NCBI GenBank assembly: GCA_032718475.1
Contig: JAUCBJ010006279.1
Coordinates: 1-45,649 of the forward strand
Length of the DNA stretch: 45,649 bases
From: Nemertoderma westbladi
Lineage: Eukaryota; Xenacoelomorpha; Nemertodermatida; Nemertodermatidae
Direction of reading: 5' to 3'
Shown here: positions 11,817 to 21,178 of the stretch, one piece after another
How the letters are laid out: the number at the start of each line of letters is the position of its first letter
Position numbering within the stretch: position 1 is the first letter of the stretch
Made by a program: the position numbers and the translations under genes
Notes under the pieces: model-generated
Told to the model about the DNA's origin: nothing
Databases searched by the model: none
Seen by the model: only the letters and a program-made list of their open reading frames with translations

Positions 11817-12301
11817 TGGCTTTGTTGGTCGGGGTGGAACATGAGAGTAGCCTCCAACTCCAGAATCCCTCTCCCCCTCACAATCTGGCCTCCCTGGTGA
11901 CCCAGGGTTTGGGCCAGAAAGGTCATCAGGAAGGAACTCAAAGAATTGTTGGCTTTCCTCTCTCCAGTAGGGGGTGAGACAGGCAGCCGGTCAGGAGATG
12001 ACTGACGCCTGTGGACATGAGTGAACATTCAGAGTGGACATGAGAACACTCTACTCCTGACCAGTCATTGGTAGATCACCATCTGCCTGGCCAGGCCATA
12101 TACCCCTGCAGCCAAGTATATGGGTCCTTAATCCAGGAGCCAGGACCAATGGCGTCCTTATCCCAGAACGATGGGGTCCTAGCTACAGGACCAGATTTGC
12201 CCTAGTAAGAGGGTTTATGCAGCTACAGGTGGCACCTCCTTTATGCTGCATGGAGGTGGCAAGTTTTCTTGATCAATGACCTAGAATACCTGACCTGACC
12301 T

Positions 12302-12712
12302 GAGAGCCATTTAGTAGGCCTTTAACCCAGCGAGAGGCAGACTTACCTAGGGAAAGAGTAAGCTGTTATGAACCACCCTTTACTGCAGCTCACACTGCAG
12401 CTGAGAACTAAGTGGTTCGCGCAGCAATAAAATGTTAGTTTCAGAGACATGGTTTTAATAGTGGATTCGGATCTATCCCACAAGAGGTGGCAGATAGGTC
12501 GTATCATCGAGACCCATATATCTGATGATGGTTTAGTGCAATCAGTAGAACTCATTGTGATGCGACGAAACTTTAAGAAGAAAGGAATTGTTTTCGAGAC
12601 GCAGCAATTAAACCACCCCATTGGTCGTCTATGTCTCTTAGAACGAGACAGGGAGTCTCGAAATTATGGTAAACAAGGAACTCTCCCTACGACCACCTCC
12701 CAGATTAAATGA
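12302..12712 (+). pseudogene. BEL/Pao integrase remnant resuming after the LINE (DUF5641-like C-terminus)
   Basis: From 12313 the sequence reads SRPLTQREADLPRERV, the direct continuation of the integrase motif cut at 8850. This fixes the LINE insertion point. After about 60 bases the coding match jumps to a domain at 12449-12712 with DSDLSHKRWQIGRI and HPIGRLCLLE, the pattern of the C-terminal DUF5641 domain of BEL/Pao integrases. The catalytic DDE core that belongs between them is missing, so an internal deletion of several hundred bases must have occurred. The frame ends with TGA at 12710-12712. Confidence 0.88.
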
Positions 12713-14142
12713 ACATCCAGCGACTAACTGACTCTTAGTTAGGGGTGCGGGCGCAAGACTATTTATTTATTTGATTATTTGTCTTATTATGTAATTTTAT
12801 ATTATTATAATCATTTTATTTAATTATAATCATTAGAATAACCTTGTAAATAATATTAGTTAAATTTATCAGTCTACAATATATTTAGATACTGAAGGGA
12901 AATAAATTCTTTTTATCCCTTCTTTACTGTCCGTATATTATTCGAAATGCGTGATTACAGTAAGATGTCGTACTTGTTAAAGTACAATACCATCCCTACT
13001 GTACTTTAGGAATTATTGGTAATTGTAGTGTATTAGGAATGCAAAGTTCAGATCCTCGTGTCTGGGCTAAACCAGGCTCTGGGTAGACCTTGGAAACGAC
13101 TTGCCTCTTCTCACTGACATTGCTTATTGCAATATTACTCTCATACCCTAGTCCTAAAATAATACGTATAGTAGATGATGTCCATTTAACAGTAAAACTG
13201 CCATAGTAAATCTGTTAAACCCTTTAACCATCTGAAATTCTAGTCGATTAATGTATCGAGGCACCCACCGATATACTTAAACATTAAAAGACAAAATTTC
13301 TAGAATCAGTGGTTAATGTCCCCAGACATGTTCTGGAATAAATTGGTGCCCATCTTAATAGCAATTAATAAAATTTACGGGAATAAATCCAAATTCATAA
13401 TATATTATGAATTAAATGAAATTGTCAATTTAGACAATTATTATAATATTCCCTAAAATTAATCAATTAATAGATCATGGGAGCAGAGATTCACCCTTAA
13501 AATAAGTGTGAGAGAATCCCCTGTATGCATTAAATAGATGGCAAAATTAATAAACATCACATATAAGGGAGTAATAATAACCTTAGAGACACTATTAAAT
13601 AACATCCCAGATCTGTATGCATGAGGAATACTCTAACCTCTATTACTAGCTTTGCTTAATGTCACCTTAGCAACACCCAAGCTAGAATTAGAATATAGTT
13701 AGAGAACAATAGAAAGCCTACACATTAAATATAATGCATAGTGTATAGTATCTAAGGATACACAACAACAGTGACATTCTGGAAGGCATTTAACTAACGG
13801 ACAAATGGCTGCAAATTGTGCGAATTGTGGTATGAATGTGGAATTTGTGCATTTATAGGTGAATGTTACTACTAAAGTGTGTTTACAGTAGGGAACTGCA
13901 ATTGTGAAAGTACTCCCTTACCTGCGACCAGTATCTCAAGCATCTTGGAGCCCTTTGGACGGACAGTGGAGTGACTCGCGCTGATTATCGTTGTCATTTT
14001 GTAGCTACTCCATTGGCGTAAACATAGCGACAGCGGTACATCAGCACTGAGGATCTCAGGCTGTCTGGGGGCCAGCCGGGGGAAACCTCGAAGGCAGCGA
14101 CACTCGCTAGCCTTACCTATAAACTCTATAAACTCCCCTACG
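12713..14142. other. no recognisable gene
   Basis: AT-rich intergenic DNA. It could hold a degraded 3' LTR of the BEL/Pao relic (an AGGGG tract occurs at about 12740), but I found no matching 5' copy. From about 13900 GC content rises towards the coding-like relic. Confidence 0.5.
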
Positions 14143-15637
14143 ATGACTGAATTGATAGAGGAAGACCTTGGTATTAAGGAGAGATATACGCAACCTCTAC
14201 AAGCGTTTCTCGATAGTTTGTTGAGCGGTGACGCTAGTCAATCTATGACTGTGGGAGATAGACATTACATCGAACCACCGATGACTGATGAACAACTTAA
14301 ATGAGAACTCGATTATCGAAAATTCACCTCACGCTATACGCATCGCGATGGTACATATATGGATTTCTTAACTACTGGTCATCCTATCGACTTACACGAT
14401 ACTGATGCCTTGGATACGGCATTTTATTTACCTTTATTTAAGTTTCACGCACAATGGAGTCGAAACGACAAACCGCGTATCGAGCATGAAAGTTCTATTA
14501 GAAATTGGCTCGAAAGAGAAGATGTGGAAGAACCCGATAAACCCACGAACTTTTACGAATATCTGGAGTTCCTGTGAGAGAATTATCTCATTATCGTTAG
14601 TCAACAGAACTTGGAAACTCGATATCCTCAAGGTATACATCCTGACCCCATGATCGAACTTAAACGATTATATTTTACAATGATGTACCTTACAGCGAAT
14701 CAACCGTTACCTGTTGTACCGGACAGCTTCAAACAGATGGAAGAATACTGTAAGACGGGAGAAAGTTCACCAGCGTTTCATCTACAAGACATGTGTATTT
14801 GGTATTATTGTGACGTATTCCCTAGACCCAATCAACAAACGGAATGCCATAAGCACCCGCGGAGACATTGCACTAAACATAGTTTCACGCACTACACTTA
14901 CGGGAGATTTGAGCAAAACCTATTTGACATGCCACCCACGCTCGCTCTACTCAAACGTTCCTTGAGTAAACCCATGATCAGAGTTCCGGAATACTCGGTC
15001 AGACCTTCCCATCCCTTAGTGCGACCACAAACTCTCGATCCTAAAAGTATAACCGACCCTCCTGAGTTATACTCTCTGTTCAAAGATCTACATAGTTCTA
15101 GCCAAACAGTTAATCGGTAGCGTTCCAGCTGTCAGTCCTATGGATATCCGTCCAACCTACCTAGCCAGATTGGGTCGAGGACACTTGATCTCCCCGTTCA
15201 ACCCCTATAATTGGCCCGGTTTGGCGCCTATCCAACCCGTTACGGAAGTGGAAGAAAGCGTAGTAAAGAACGCGCTTGAAGCGATTCGTCAAAAGGTCGT
15301 AAAGAGAACTTACGACGTATTAGACAAATGCAAGTTGCATCAATAGGTACAGGCTATGAAGGAATTGTCATTACCGCTATTCGATCGAGATATTGAAGAG
15401 TTAGAGAGAGATATTGAACTCGGACATACATATTCGTTACAATAATTCTTGGGTGATTGGTTTCGTAGACAAGAAGAGGAGAATCAGCTCGAGGAGAAAC
15501 AGATTGAGTTGAACAAAAGAGAAGAAGCTGCTTTAGCGCAACCCGAAGAGCAAGTACTCATGACAGACCTCTATTCGAAAACCATCATACACCCCTCGAT
15601 GATTCCACAGTTTGGCAACGGCTTTGGTGGTTCATAA
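14143..15637 (+). pseudogene. unrecognised coding relic with internal stops
   Basis: Strongly coding-like sequence starts at an ATG at 14143 (MTELIEEDLGIKERY) and keeps one frame to about 15117, with TGA stops near 14302 and 14575. It then shifts by one frame near 15100 and continues to 15637, with TAG at 15344 and TAA near 15443. The product would have been about 490 residues: acidic and Tyr-rich at first (FHAQWSRNDKPRIEHES, HLQDMCIWYYCDVF), Pro-rich in the middle, and ending in a charged coiled coil (RRQEEENQLEEKQIELNKRE). I do not recognise the family. The overall look (no introns, several stops, coiled-coil tail) suggests gag or another mobile- or viral-element structural gene. A processed host pseudogene is possible. 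Confidence 0.55.
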
Positions 15638-15794
15638 TCGCGTTACAAAATATCAGATCGATTCTATGTGTGGTATTCGATATATTTAGTTTTTTGACAT
15701 TATTTTGTCGCGAAATTATAAGCAATGGTAAAATAACAGCTGGTGTTTATGAAGAAATATGGCTTAATATGTCAGAGTAATACACAGTTATAGT
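15638..15794. other. short spacer with SINE target site
   Basis: AT-rich spacer. The last seven bases, TTATAGT (15788-15794), recur directly after the SINE tail (16085-16091) as its target-site duplication. Confidence 0.7.
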
Positions 15795-16084
15795 CACCAA
15801 GGTTCCACCTTGGTGTAGTGGTTGCATTGAATTCACATCTCCTGTAGGTCGTGGTTTCGATCCTCACATGGGCCAGGGCAGTTTTCGTTTCGGCACGAAT
15901 GCTTTAAAGGGACCAGCCAGGACGCATCTCTGCCTTGCATCCTTAAGTGGTAGCTTAATGAGTACTGGAGTTTCCTCTGGGGTGTAAAGTTGTGGGGGAA
16001 CCGCACTGGAAATAAGTCGTCAGACTTTGTGCGTAATCCCTGGCCTAGCGGCCGAAGAAAATTTACTTTTTACTTTTACTTTTT
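15795..16084 (+). repeat. tRNA-derived SINE, full length
   Basis: A 290-bp element with a tRNA-like head containing an A box (TGGTGTAGTGG, 15811-15821) and a B box (GGTTTCGATCC, 15853-15863). A body follows that is shared with the truncated copy at 1905-2059, then a (TTTTAC)n tail. A 7-bp TTATAGT duplication flanks it. The copies share CGCATCTCTGCCTTGCATCC and GTAATCCCTGGCC. SINEs are transcribed by RNA polymerase III and moved by LINE enzymes. The 3' end does not resemble the LINE copies seen here, so its partner LINE is elsewhere. Confidence 0.88.
15811..15863 (+). promoter_or_regulatory. internal RNA polymerase III promoter (A and B boxes) of the SINE
   Basis: A box TGGTGTAGTGG and B box GGTTTCGATCC start 42 bases apart, the spacing seen in tRNA genes. 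Both match the consensus closely. Confidence 0.8.
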
Positions 16085-16664
16085 TTATAGTAAAACGTGT
16101 TGGTTGCCAAGTTTTACTAGTAGGCTATAAGGCAATGTTTACTCACACATAAGCTGTTGGTTTCTAATGTATTACGCCATAAGCTGATTGCTCTCCCAGT
16201 GCTTCCTAAGGGTATATCTACAATAAGGTTACTCACTCTGCTATGTTTGGGGGTGGATCAGGAGAATTAATTTTAGTTACACAAAGCAGTGTGTTGTGTC
16301 CTATTGCAGTTGTTACTCACTGTGGATTGCAAAATGTTTTATAGTTCACCTACAGTATAATACAGTAGTTGCATGTATTTAAGGAGCCCGCTCTGGCCTA
16401 CCGCCTAACTTAGCAGGAGTACCTATATTATATATTCATATAGGATTCACTGGGAAGAGATATTCCGCTTGACTACGGGGTAATACCTATAGAAGGAAAC
16501 TAAATTTGTTATCTATTCGTTGTTATTTATCTGGTTGTGCATCATGGGCATTTTTTATAAATATTCGGTAATCGTATCTTATATCTTGTAAACGTGCTTG
16601 AAATTGAAATTATTTGCTTCATATTATATTTTTGTTAGTGGTAGCTAAGTTGCATTTTTTATTA

Positions 16665-16710
16665 TGTGGGGCGAGCCACAAAGTCAGCTAGCCTCACGCC
16701 TTACAGTTTA
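16665..16710 (+). repeat. isolated terminus of a GCGAGCCAC repeat family
   Basis: TGTGGGGCGAGCCACAAAGT resembles two further copies at 24690-24729 (reverse) and 25091-25130 (forward). Only the terminal ~35 bases are recognisable here. Confidence 0.6.
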
Positions 16711-16757
16711 GACAATTGTTTAGTTTACTTACTGCTGACTGACATAGTTCATTTGTA

Positions 16758-17379
16758 TGAAAACAATAAAATAGGACATGGGGTCTTATTCCCTCAAATA
16801 CTACCTAGTTTAAAAATCGGATCATTTATCTGTACATACCGGTAGGTGCTAATTGGGGTTGGTTACATTCAGTGGGGAATCATGTTTATGCATTTGGGGC
16901 TGATGGTAACATACATTGGGGGTGGGTGGTTTCAACTCTGTTTGGTGGTATAGTAGGATTTCTAATTTATTGGTCATTGTCTTAATTTAGTGGTGCAGTT
17001 ATGTTAGGGTAGGGGTATGGTTCGTGGCACACTGCTGATGAGGAGAACCACGGATCCCAGGGTTCAGTGTTTAAATCTCCGAAACCCTTTTATTTTTATA
17101 AAATTTATTACTTAGACTTACCTTTTCGGCGGACAAAATGTCCTATATTTTTCGTAATTTATGGGATAGCCTATTTCGTGCAATACTTACCGGAACCTGT
17201 AGTTACTGTATGGTTTGGTGTAGTGTGTAGTTGGGTTGGGTTATGTAGCACTAAAATCGATTTGGTATTTTGTTTTTTAATGGGCCTTAGTGCCTGAGTA
17301 CTAACAGTGGCCCAAGTGGCCCTAAATGCTAGGTAGTATTTGAGGGAATAAGACCCCATGTCCTATTTTATTGTTTTCA
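16758..17379. mobile_element. 622-bp element with perfect 51-bp terminal inverted repeats
   Basis: Bases 16758-16808 (TGAAAACAATAAAATAGGAC...) are the exact reverse complement of 17329-17379. A TA dinucleotide flanks both ends (16756-16757 and 17380-17381), consistent with a TA target-site duplication. No transposase is encoded, so this is a MITE-like non-autonomous element. Arm identity of 51/51 implies recent activity. The interior contains the hammerhead-like fold described separately. Confidence 0.85.
17011..17089 (+). ncRNA. candidate type III hammerhead ribozyme fold
   Basis: Core strings occur in hammerhead order. A 6-bp stem III (AGGGGU 17011-17016 with ACCCUU 17084-17089) is followed by cleavage triplet G-U-A at 17015-17017. 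A weak 4-bp stem I follows (UGGU 17018-17021 with ACUG 17031-17034, two pairs being G-U). Then come CUGAUGA at 17035-17041, a perfect 5-bp stem II (GGAGA 17042-17046 with UCUCC 17076-17080) and GAA at 17081-17083. The stem II loop is long (29 nt) and can form its own AACC/GGUU hairpin. Weak stem I and the long loop make activity uncertain, and a chance match is possible. Confidence 0.35.
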
Positions 17380-17574
17380 TATTTATATCACAATCCCTCT
17401 AAAGTCGTGGTTGTCTAACATCATATAGTTCATTTGTAATAGTCTTGGCTAAGATTCTTCCCCCGGGCTCCTTCCAGCCAGCTTGCTGGCTTTCTAGTGA
17501 TGTCCTGCTTTTTTCACTTTTCAATTTTCCATGTATTGTTGATAGTATAGTGTATTCTCCTGCAATAACGAAAT

Positions 17575-17735
17575 AATTTTGCCGGAACGCAACCTTTTGC
17601 AGAAACGCAACTTTTTACCGAATCGCGGCTGTGACCGCAACGCAACTTTGAAACGCAACTTGTTTTGCCGAATTGCACCTTTTTGTCGAAACGCGACTTT
17701 TTTTTGCAGAAACGCCACTTTTTTTCCGAAACACG
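17575..17735 (+). repeat. degenerate short tandem repeat
   Basis: Imperfect units of about 16-20 bases based on GAAACGCAACTTTTTGC with variable T-runs. No coding value is apparent. Confidence 0.7.
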
Positions 17736-18020
17736 ACAGTTGCCGACACGTGACGACACTGCCTGGGATGTTTAAAGTCTCTAGTCGTGAGTTCGAAACG
17801 CGGATCAGTCTAGTTCTCGTAAAGCTGTTAACTTTAATGAGCTATCACCGTCAGCAAAAACAACAATGGCCTAAACAGCAATAATGGCAAACGGCGAAAA
17901 CGGCAATACGGCGTCCGTGTTTCGTGATTCAGCATCCAGCATGTGCAGTGCAGCGATAACTTTACTTTAATTACCAGTGGTAGGGAAAGTAGGACTGAAA
18001 ATTATGAGGCGGTAGAGTGA

Positions 18021-18510
18021 AAGTGTAAGAAGTTATATGTGGAAGAAATATACGAATTTGAATTGGGACTTGAGGTTTACAATATCCCGACCAATACCGC
18101 GTCGGTAACCACTCAACGATATTTTTCTAGAATACCGGGTACGCAAATTACAACATTAACTAAAAAAATCAACTTACACATCGAGCCCATTAAATATACT
18201 GATTTGTGTAGTCCACTAATTATGACAGACAGAAGAGAATTAGGAGACATTTATAATGTAACGTGGAGTCCTTCTTGGGATAATCTGAAGAGGAAGCTGG
18301 TTGTACCGGGAACATTTCGCGAAGCGTCTCTTAAGGTCGTTGATACACAGTAATATAAAATAATATACAGTAGAGGGGGAGTCTTTGATGTGAGATATCC
18401 ATCTATGGATTTATGTTTCAATATTGACTCTGTATGTTCTACATTAGTTCCTGGATAGGGAGGATTCAATATCAAAGTTTAACCTTCTCCATGGGAAAAT
18501 CGACGCAAAT
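18021..18510 (+). pseudogene. unrecognised coding relic
   Basis: A frame open from a stop at 18018-18020 to TAA at 18351 encodes about 110 residues without an ATG near its start (YEFELGLEVYNIPTN, YSPL-type beta-rich composition, WSPSWDNLKRKLVVPGT). The same frame stays coding-like beyond that stop to about 18510, with further TAG and TAA stops (GGVFDVRYPSMDLCFNID). I do not recognise it. Like 14143-15637 it looks like an intronless gene decaying by point stops. The two could be parts of one former element separated by later insertions, but no sequence link proves that. An unannotated exon is the alternative. Confidence 0.4.
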
Positions 18511-18551
18511 AACAGCTGATTAACTCTATCAATCTATAAAATATAACTGTA

Positions 18552-19054
18552 AGGCCGCCCTCACACGGAGCAACTTGTTTCTGAAACTTGTTTCTGAAAC
18601 TTGTTGCTGGACCCCCTCACACACAGAAACTTGTTGCTGCAACTTGTTTCCGAAGCTTGTTTCTGTGTGTGAGGACTCCAGCAACAAGTTTCTGCAACTT
18701 GTTTCCGCAACTTATTTCTGTGTGTGGTTGCTGGAAGTTATATTCCCAGCAACTTTTTTATAGACCTTTTATCTCATTCCAATTTTGATACTAGAGCTAA
18801 TATTTGATAATTTGAGTGATGTGATATTACATATAAATGACTGGACATGTTAGCTATTTATTTTGAAATAATTGTTATTTTCTTCAGCAACAAGTTTCTG
18901 TGTGTGAGGGGGTCCAGCAACAAGTTGCAGAAACAAGTTTCGGAAACAAGTTGCTGAAACAAGTTGCAGCAACAAGTTTTTGTGTGTGAGGGGGTCCAGC
19001 AACAAGTTTCAGAAACAAGTTGCAGAAACAAGTTGCTCCGTGTGAGGGGGGCCT
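18552..19054. mobile_element. 503-bp MITE with long, internally reiterated inverted repeats
   Basis: Both ends read AGGCC(G/C)CCCTCACACGG inward and stay matched for about 100 bases with few differences. A TA dinucleotide flanks each side (18550-18551 and 19055-19056). Within each arm the terminal motif recurs (CCCCCTCACACACAG), and AACTTGTTTCTG/AACTTGTTGCTG units alternate. CACACGGAGCAAC-type ends occur in Harbinger/ISL2EU-like DNA transposons, which is the likely but unproven superfamily. No transposase is present. Confidence 0.82.
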
Positions 19055-19535
19055 TATTGACTTTCGTTTATTGTTTTGGTTAGAATAACCTGTAACTGTA
19101 ACTGGCTCCGTTTCCTTAGTTAATAATTTAACATTGAGACGATATATGAATTTATATAATGAAATAGAACAATATGATAATGTCTCCATCTAGCGAAAAA
19201 TGTAAACCGACCCCATTGGCACTAATTCGATATGGGTCACCCAATTTGGAAATTTTACAAACTCACTTATAATATATATATAATACATATATATTATATA
19301 AAATACAGTAATACAAATAAAGTAATAGGAACGCATTTTAAACAACCATGTTCAGCATGATCCTGTCTCTTAAATATAATTTTGAGTTGAACGAATTATG
19401 TTTTTGACAGACCAATAGCAAGCAAGTAAAGTTAATTGGAAACAGAGAAACAACATGTTCCTATCTGTTCAACCGTAAGTAGTCATTATTTTATTTAAGC
19501 AGGGACACAAATCGCAACCCTGTTTAAATACTGTT

Positions 19536-19577
19536 ACTGGCTGGTCTTCACACGGCGAAAGCAATGTCCTGCAAAGC
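19536..19577 (-). repeat. short fragment of the RTE-like LINE
   Basis: TGGTCTTCACACGGCGAAAG followed by CAATGTCCTGCAAAG matches copy 1 at about 9078-9110, the FAGHCFRRED region of the tail. Nothing on either side continues the match. Confidence 0.7.
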
Positions 19578-19849
19578 TACGCTAACCCGTGCAGGACACA
19601 TATTAATCCAACTAACTACACCAAAAACCAGCTAAACACACACACATACATACATATAAACAAAATAGCATTGCATTCCAGATCAAATAAGCAATCATTT
19701 CCTTAGCAACACTACATGGGATAATTCTGTCCAGTGCATGGTTGCTAATTATAATAAAAATAAAGTAATAGGAACTAAGTAATAGAAACTACTTAGTAAT
19801 AAAACTAAGTAATAGGAAGTAATTAGTTGCATATGTCTACAATAGTTAT

Positions 19850-21178
19850 TTATGTTTCTACACTTGAATGTTCCCTAGTTCTGAATGCTTCTACACTAGT
19901 TCTGAATGTTTACACTATTTCTGAATGTTTACACTAGTTCTGAATGTTTCTACACTAGTTCTGAATGTTTACACTATTTCTGAATGTTTACACTAGTTCT
20001 GAAAGTTTACACTATTTCTGAATTTTTACACTAGTTCTGAAAGTTTACACTATTTCTGTATGTTTACACTAGTTCTGAATGTTTACACTATTTCTGAATG
20101 TTTACACTATTTCTGAATGTTTACACTAATTCTGAATGTTTACACTAGTTCTGAATGTTTACACTAGTTCTGAATGTTTACACTATTTCTGTATGTTTAC
20201 ACTAGTTCTGAATGTTTACACTATTTCTGTATGTTTACACTAGTTCTGAATGTTTACACTATTTCTGAATGTTTACACTATTTCTGAATGTTTACACTAT
20301 TTCTGAATGTTTACACTAATTCTGAATGTTTACACTATTTCTGAATGTTTACACTAGTTCTGAATGTTTACACTAGTTCTGAATGTTTCTACACTAGTTC
20401 TGAATGTTTACACTATTTCTGAATGTTTACACTAGTTCTGAATGTTTACACTATTTCTGTATGTTTACACTAGTTCTGAATGTTTACACTATTTCTGTAT
20501 GTTTACACTAGTTCTGAATGTTTACACTATTTCTGAATGTTTACACTATTTCTGAATGTTTACACTATTTCTGAATGTTTACACTAATTCTGAATGTTTA
20601 CACTATTTCTGAATGTTTACACTAGTTCTGAATGTTTACACTAGTTCTGAATGTTTCTACACTAGTTCTGAATGTTTACACTATTTCTCTATGTTTACAC
20701 TAGTTCTGAATGTTTACACTATTTCTGAATGTTTACACTATTTCTGAATGTTTACACTATTTCTGAATGTTTACACTAATTCTGAATGTTTACACTATTT
20801 CTGAATGTTTACACTAGTTCTGAATGTTTACACTAGTTCTGAATGTTTCTACACTAGTTCTGTATGTTTACACTATTTCTGTATGTTTACACTAGTTCTG
20901 AATGTTTACACTATTTCTGTATGTTTACACTAGTTCTGAATGTTTACACTATTTCTGAATGTTTACACTATTTCTGTATGTTTACACTATTTCTGAATGT
21001 TTACACTAGTTCTGAATGTTTACACTAGTTCTGTATGTTTACACTATTTCTGTATGTTTACACTATTTCTGAATGTTTACACTAGTTCTGTATGTTTACA
21101 CTATTTCTGAATGTTTACACTAATTCTGTATATTTGTTAACTTGTATTTCCCTACTATTTCTCCTAGTTCTGTATGTT
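19850..21178 (+). repeat. 19-bp minisatellite (about 69 units)
   Basis: Tandem units TGAATGTTTACACTAGTTC and the variant with ACTATTTC, plus occasional TGTATG starts. A 21-bp variant with TTTCTACAC appears at about 19941, 20380, 20648 and 20840. The spacings are multiples of 19 plus 2, so blocks have been duplicated as higher-order units. The array is non-coding and stops occur in it. Confidence 0.95.

Larger units (their letters stand above)
8851..12301 (-). mobile_element. RTE-like LINE, copy 1 (nested in BEL/Pao integrase)
   Basis: A non-LTR retrotransposon lies antisense to its host element. Its 3' end is at 8851 (CTAGTAGTAG-type short repeat on its own strand) and its 5' end is near 12301. 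It encodes an endonuclease, a reverse transcriptase and a C-terminal Arg/His/Trp-rich tail, and is closely similar to copy 2 at 40058-43555. It has about 65 more bases at the 5' end than copy 2 but lacks about 245 bases of copy 2's 5' region (40270-40515 equivalent). Flanking CATTT tracts on both sides (8846-8850 and 12308-12312) suggest a short or eroded target-site duplication. Confidence 0.92.
2749..12712 (+). mobile_element. BEL/Pao-type LTR retrotransposon relic with nested insertions
   Basis: Pieces of gag, reverse transcriptase, RNase H and integrase lie in the correct BEL/Pao order on the plus strand: gag 2749-6460, RT/RNase H about 6488-7960, integrase N-terminus 7961-8850 and integrase C-terminal domain 12302-12712. 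A TTAA element (4501-5240) splits gag and a LINE (8851-12301) splits integrase. The aspartic protease, the gag zinc knuckle and the integrase catalytic core are not visible. I could not match a 5' LTR to a 3' LTR by eye, so the true ends are undefined and probably extend beyond these coordinates. Frameshifts and stops in every segment make it a dead copy. Confidence 0.85.

Noticed and set aside
12713-13500. 3' LTR of the BEL/Pao element
   Set aside because: A purine-rich AGGGG tract is present, but no matching 5' LTR could be found by eye upstream of 2749. A self-alignment would be decisive.
19850-21178. CRISPR-like array
   Set aside because: Repeats are directly contiguous without unique spacers and the DNA is metazoan. 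It is a minisatellite.
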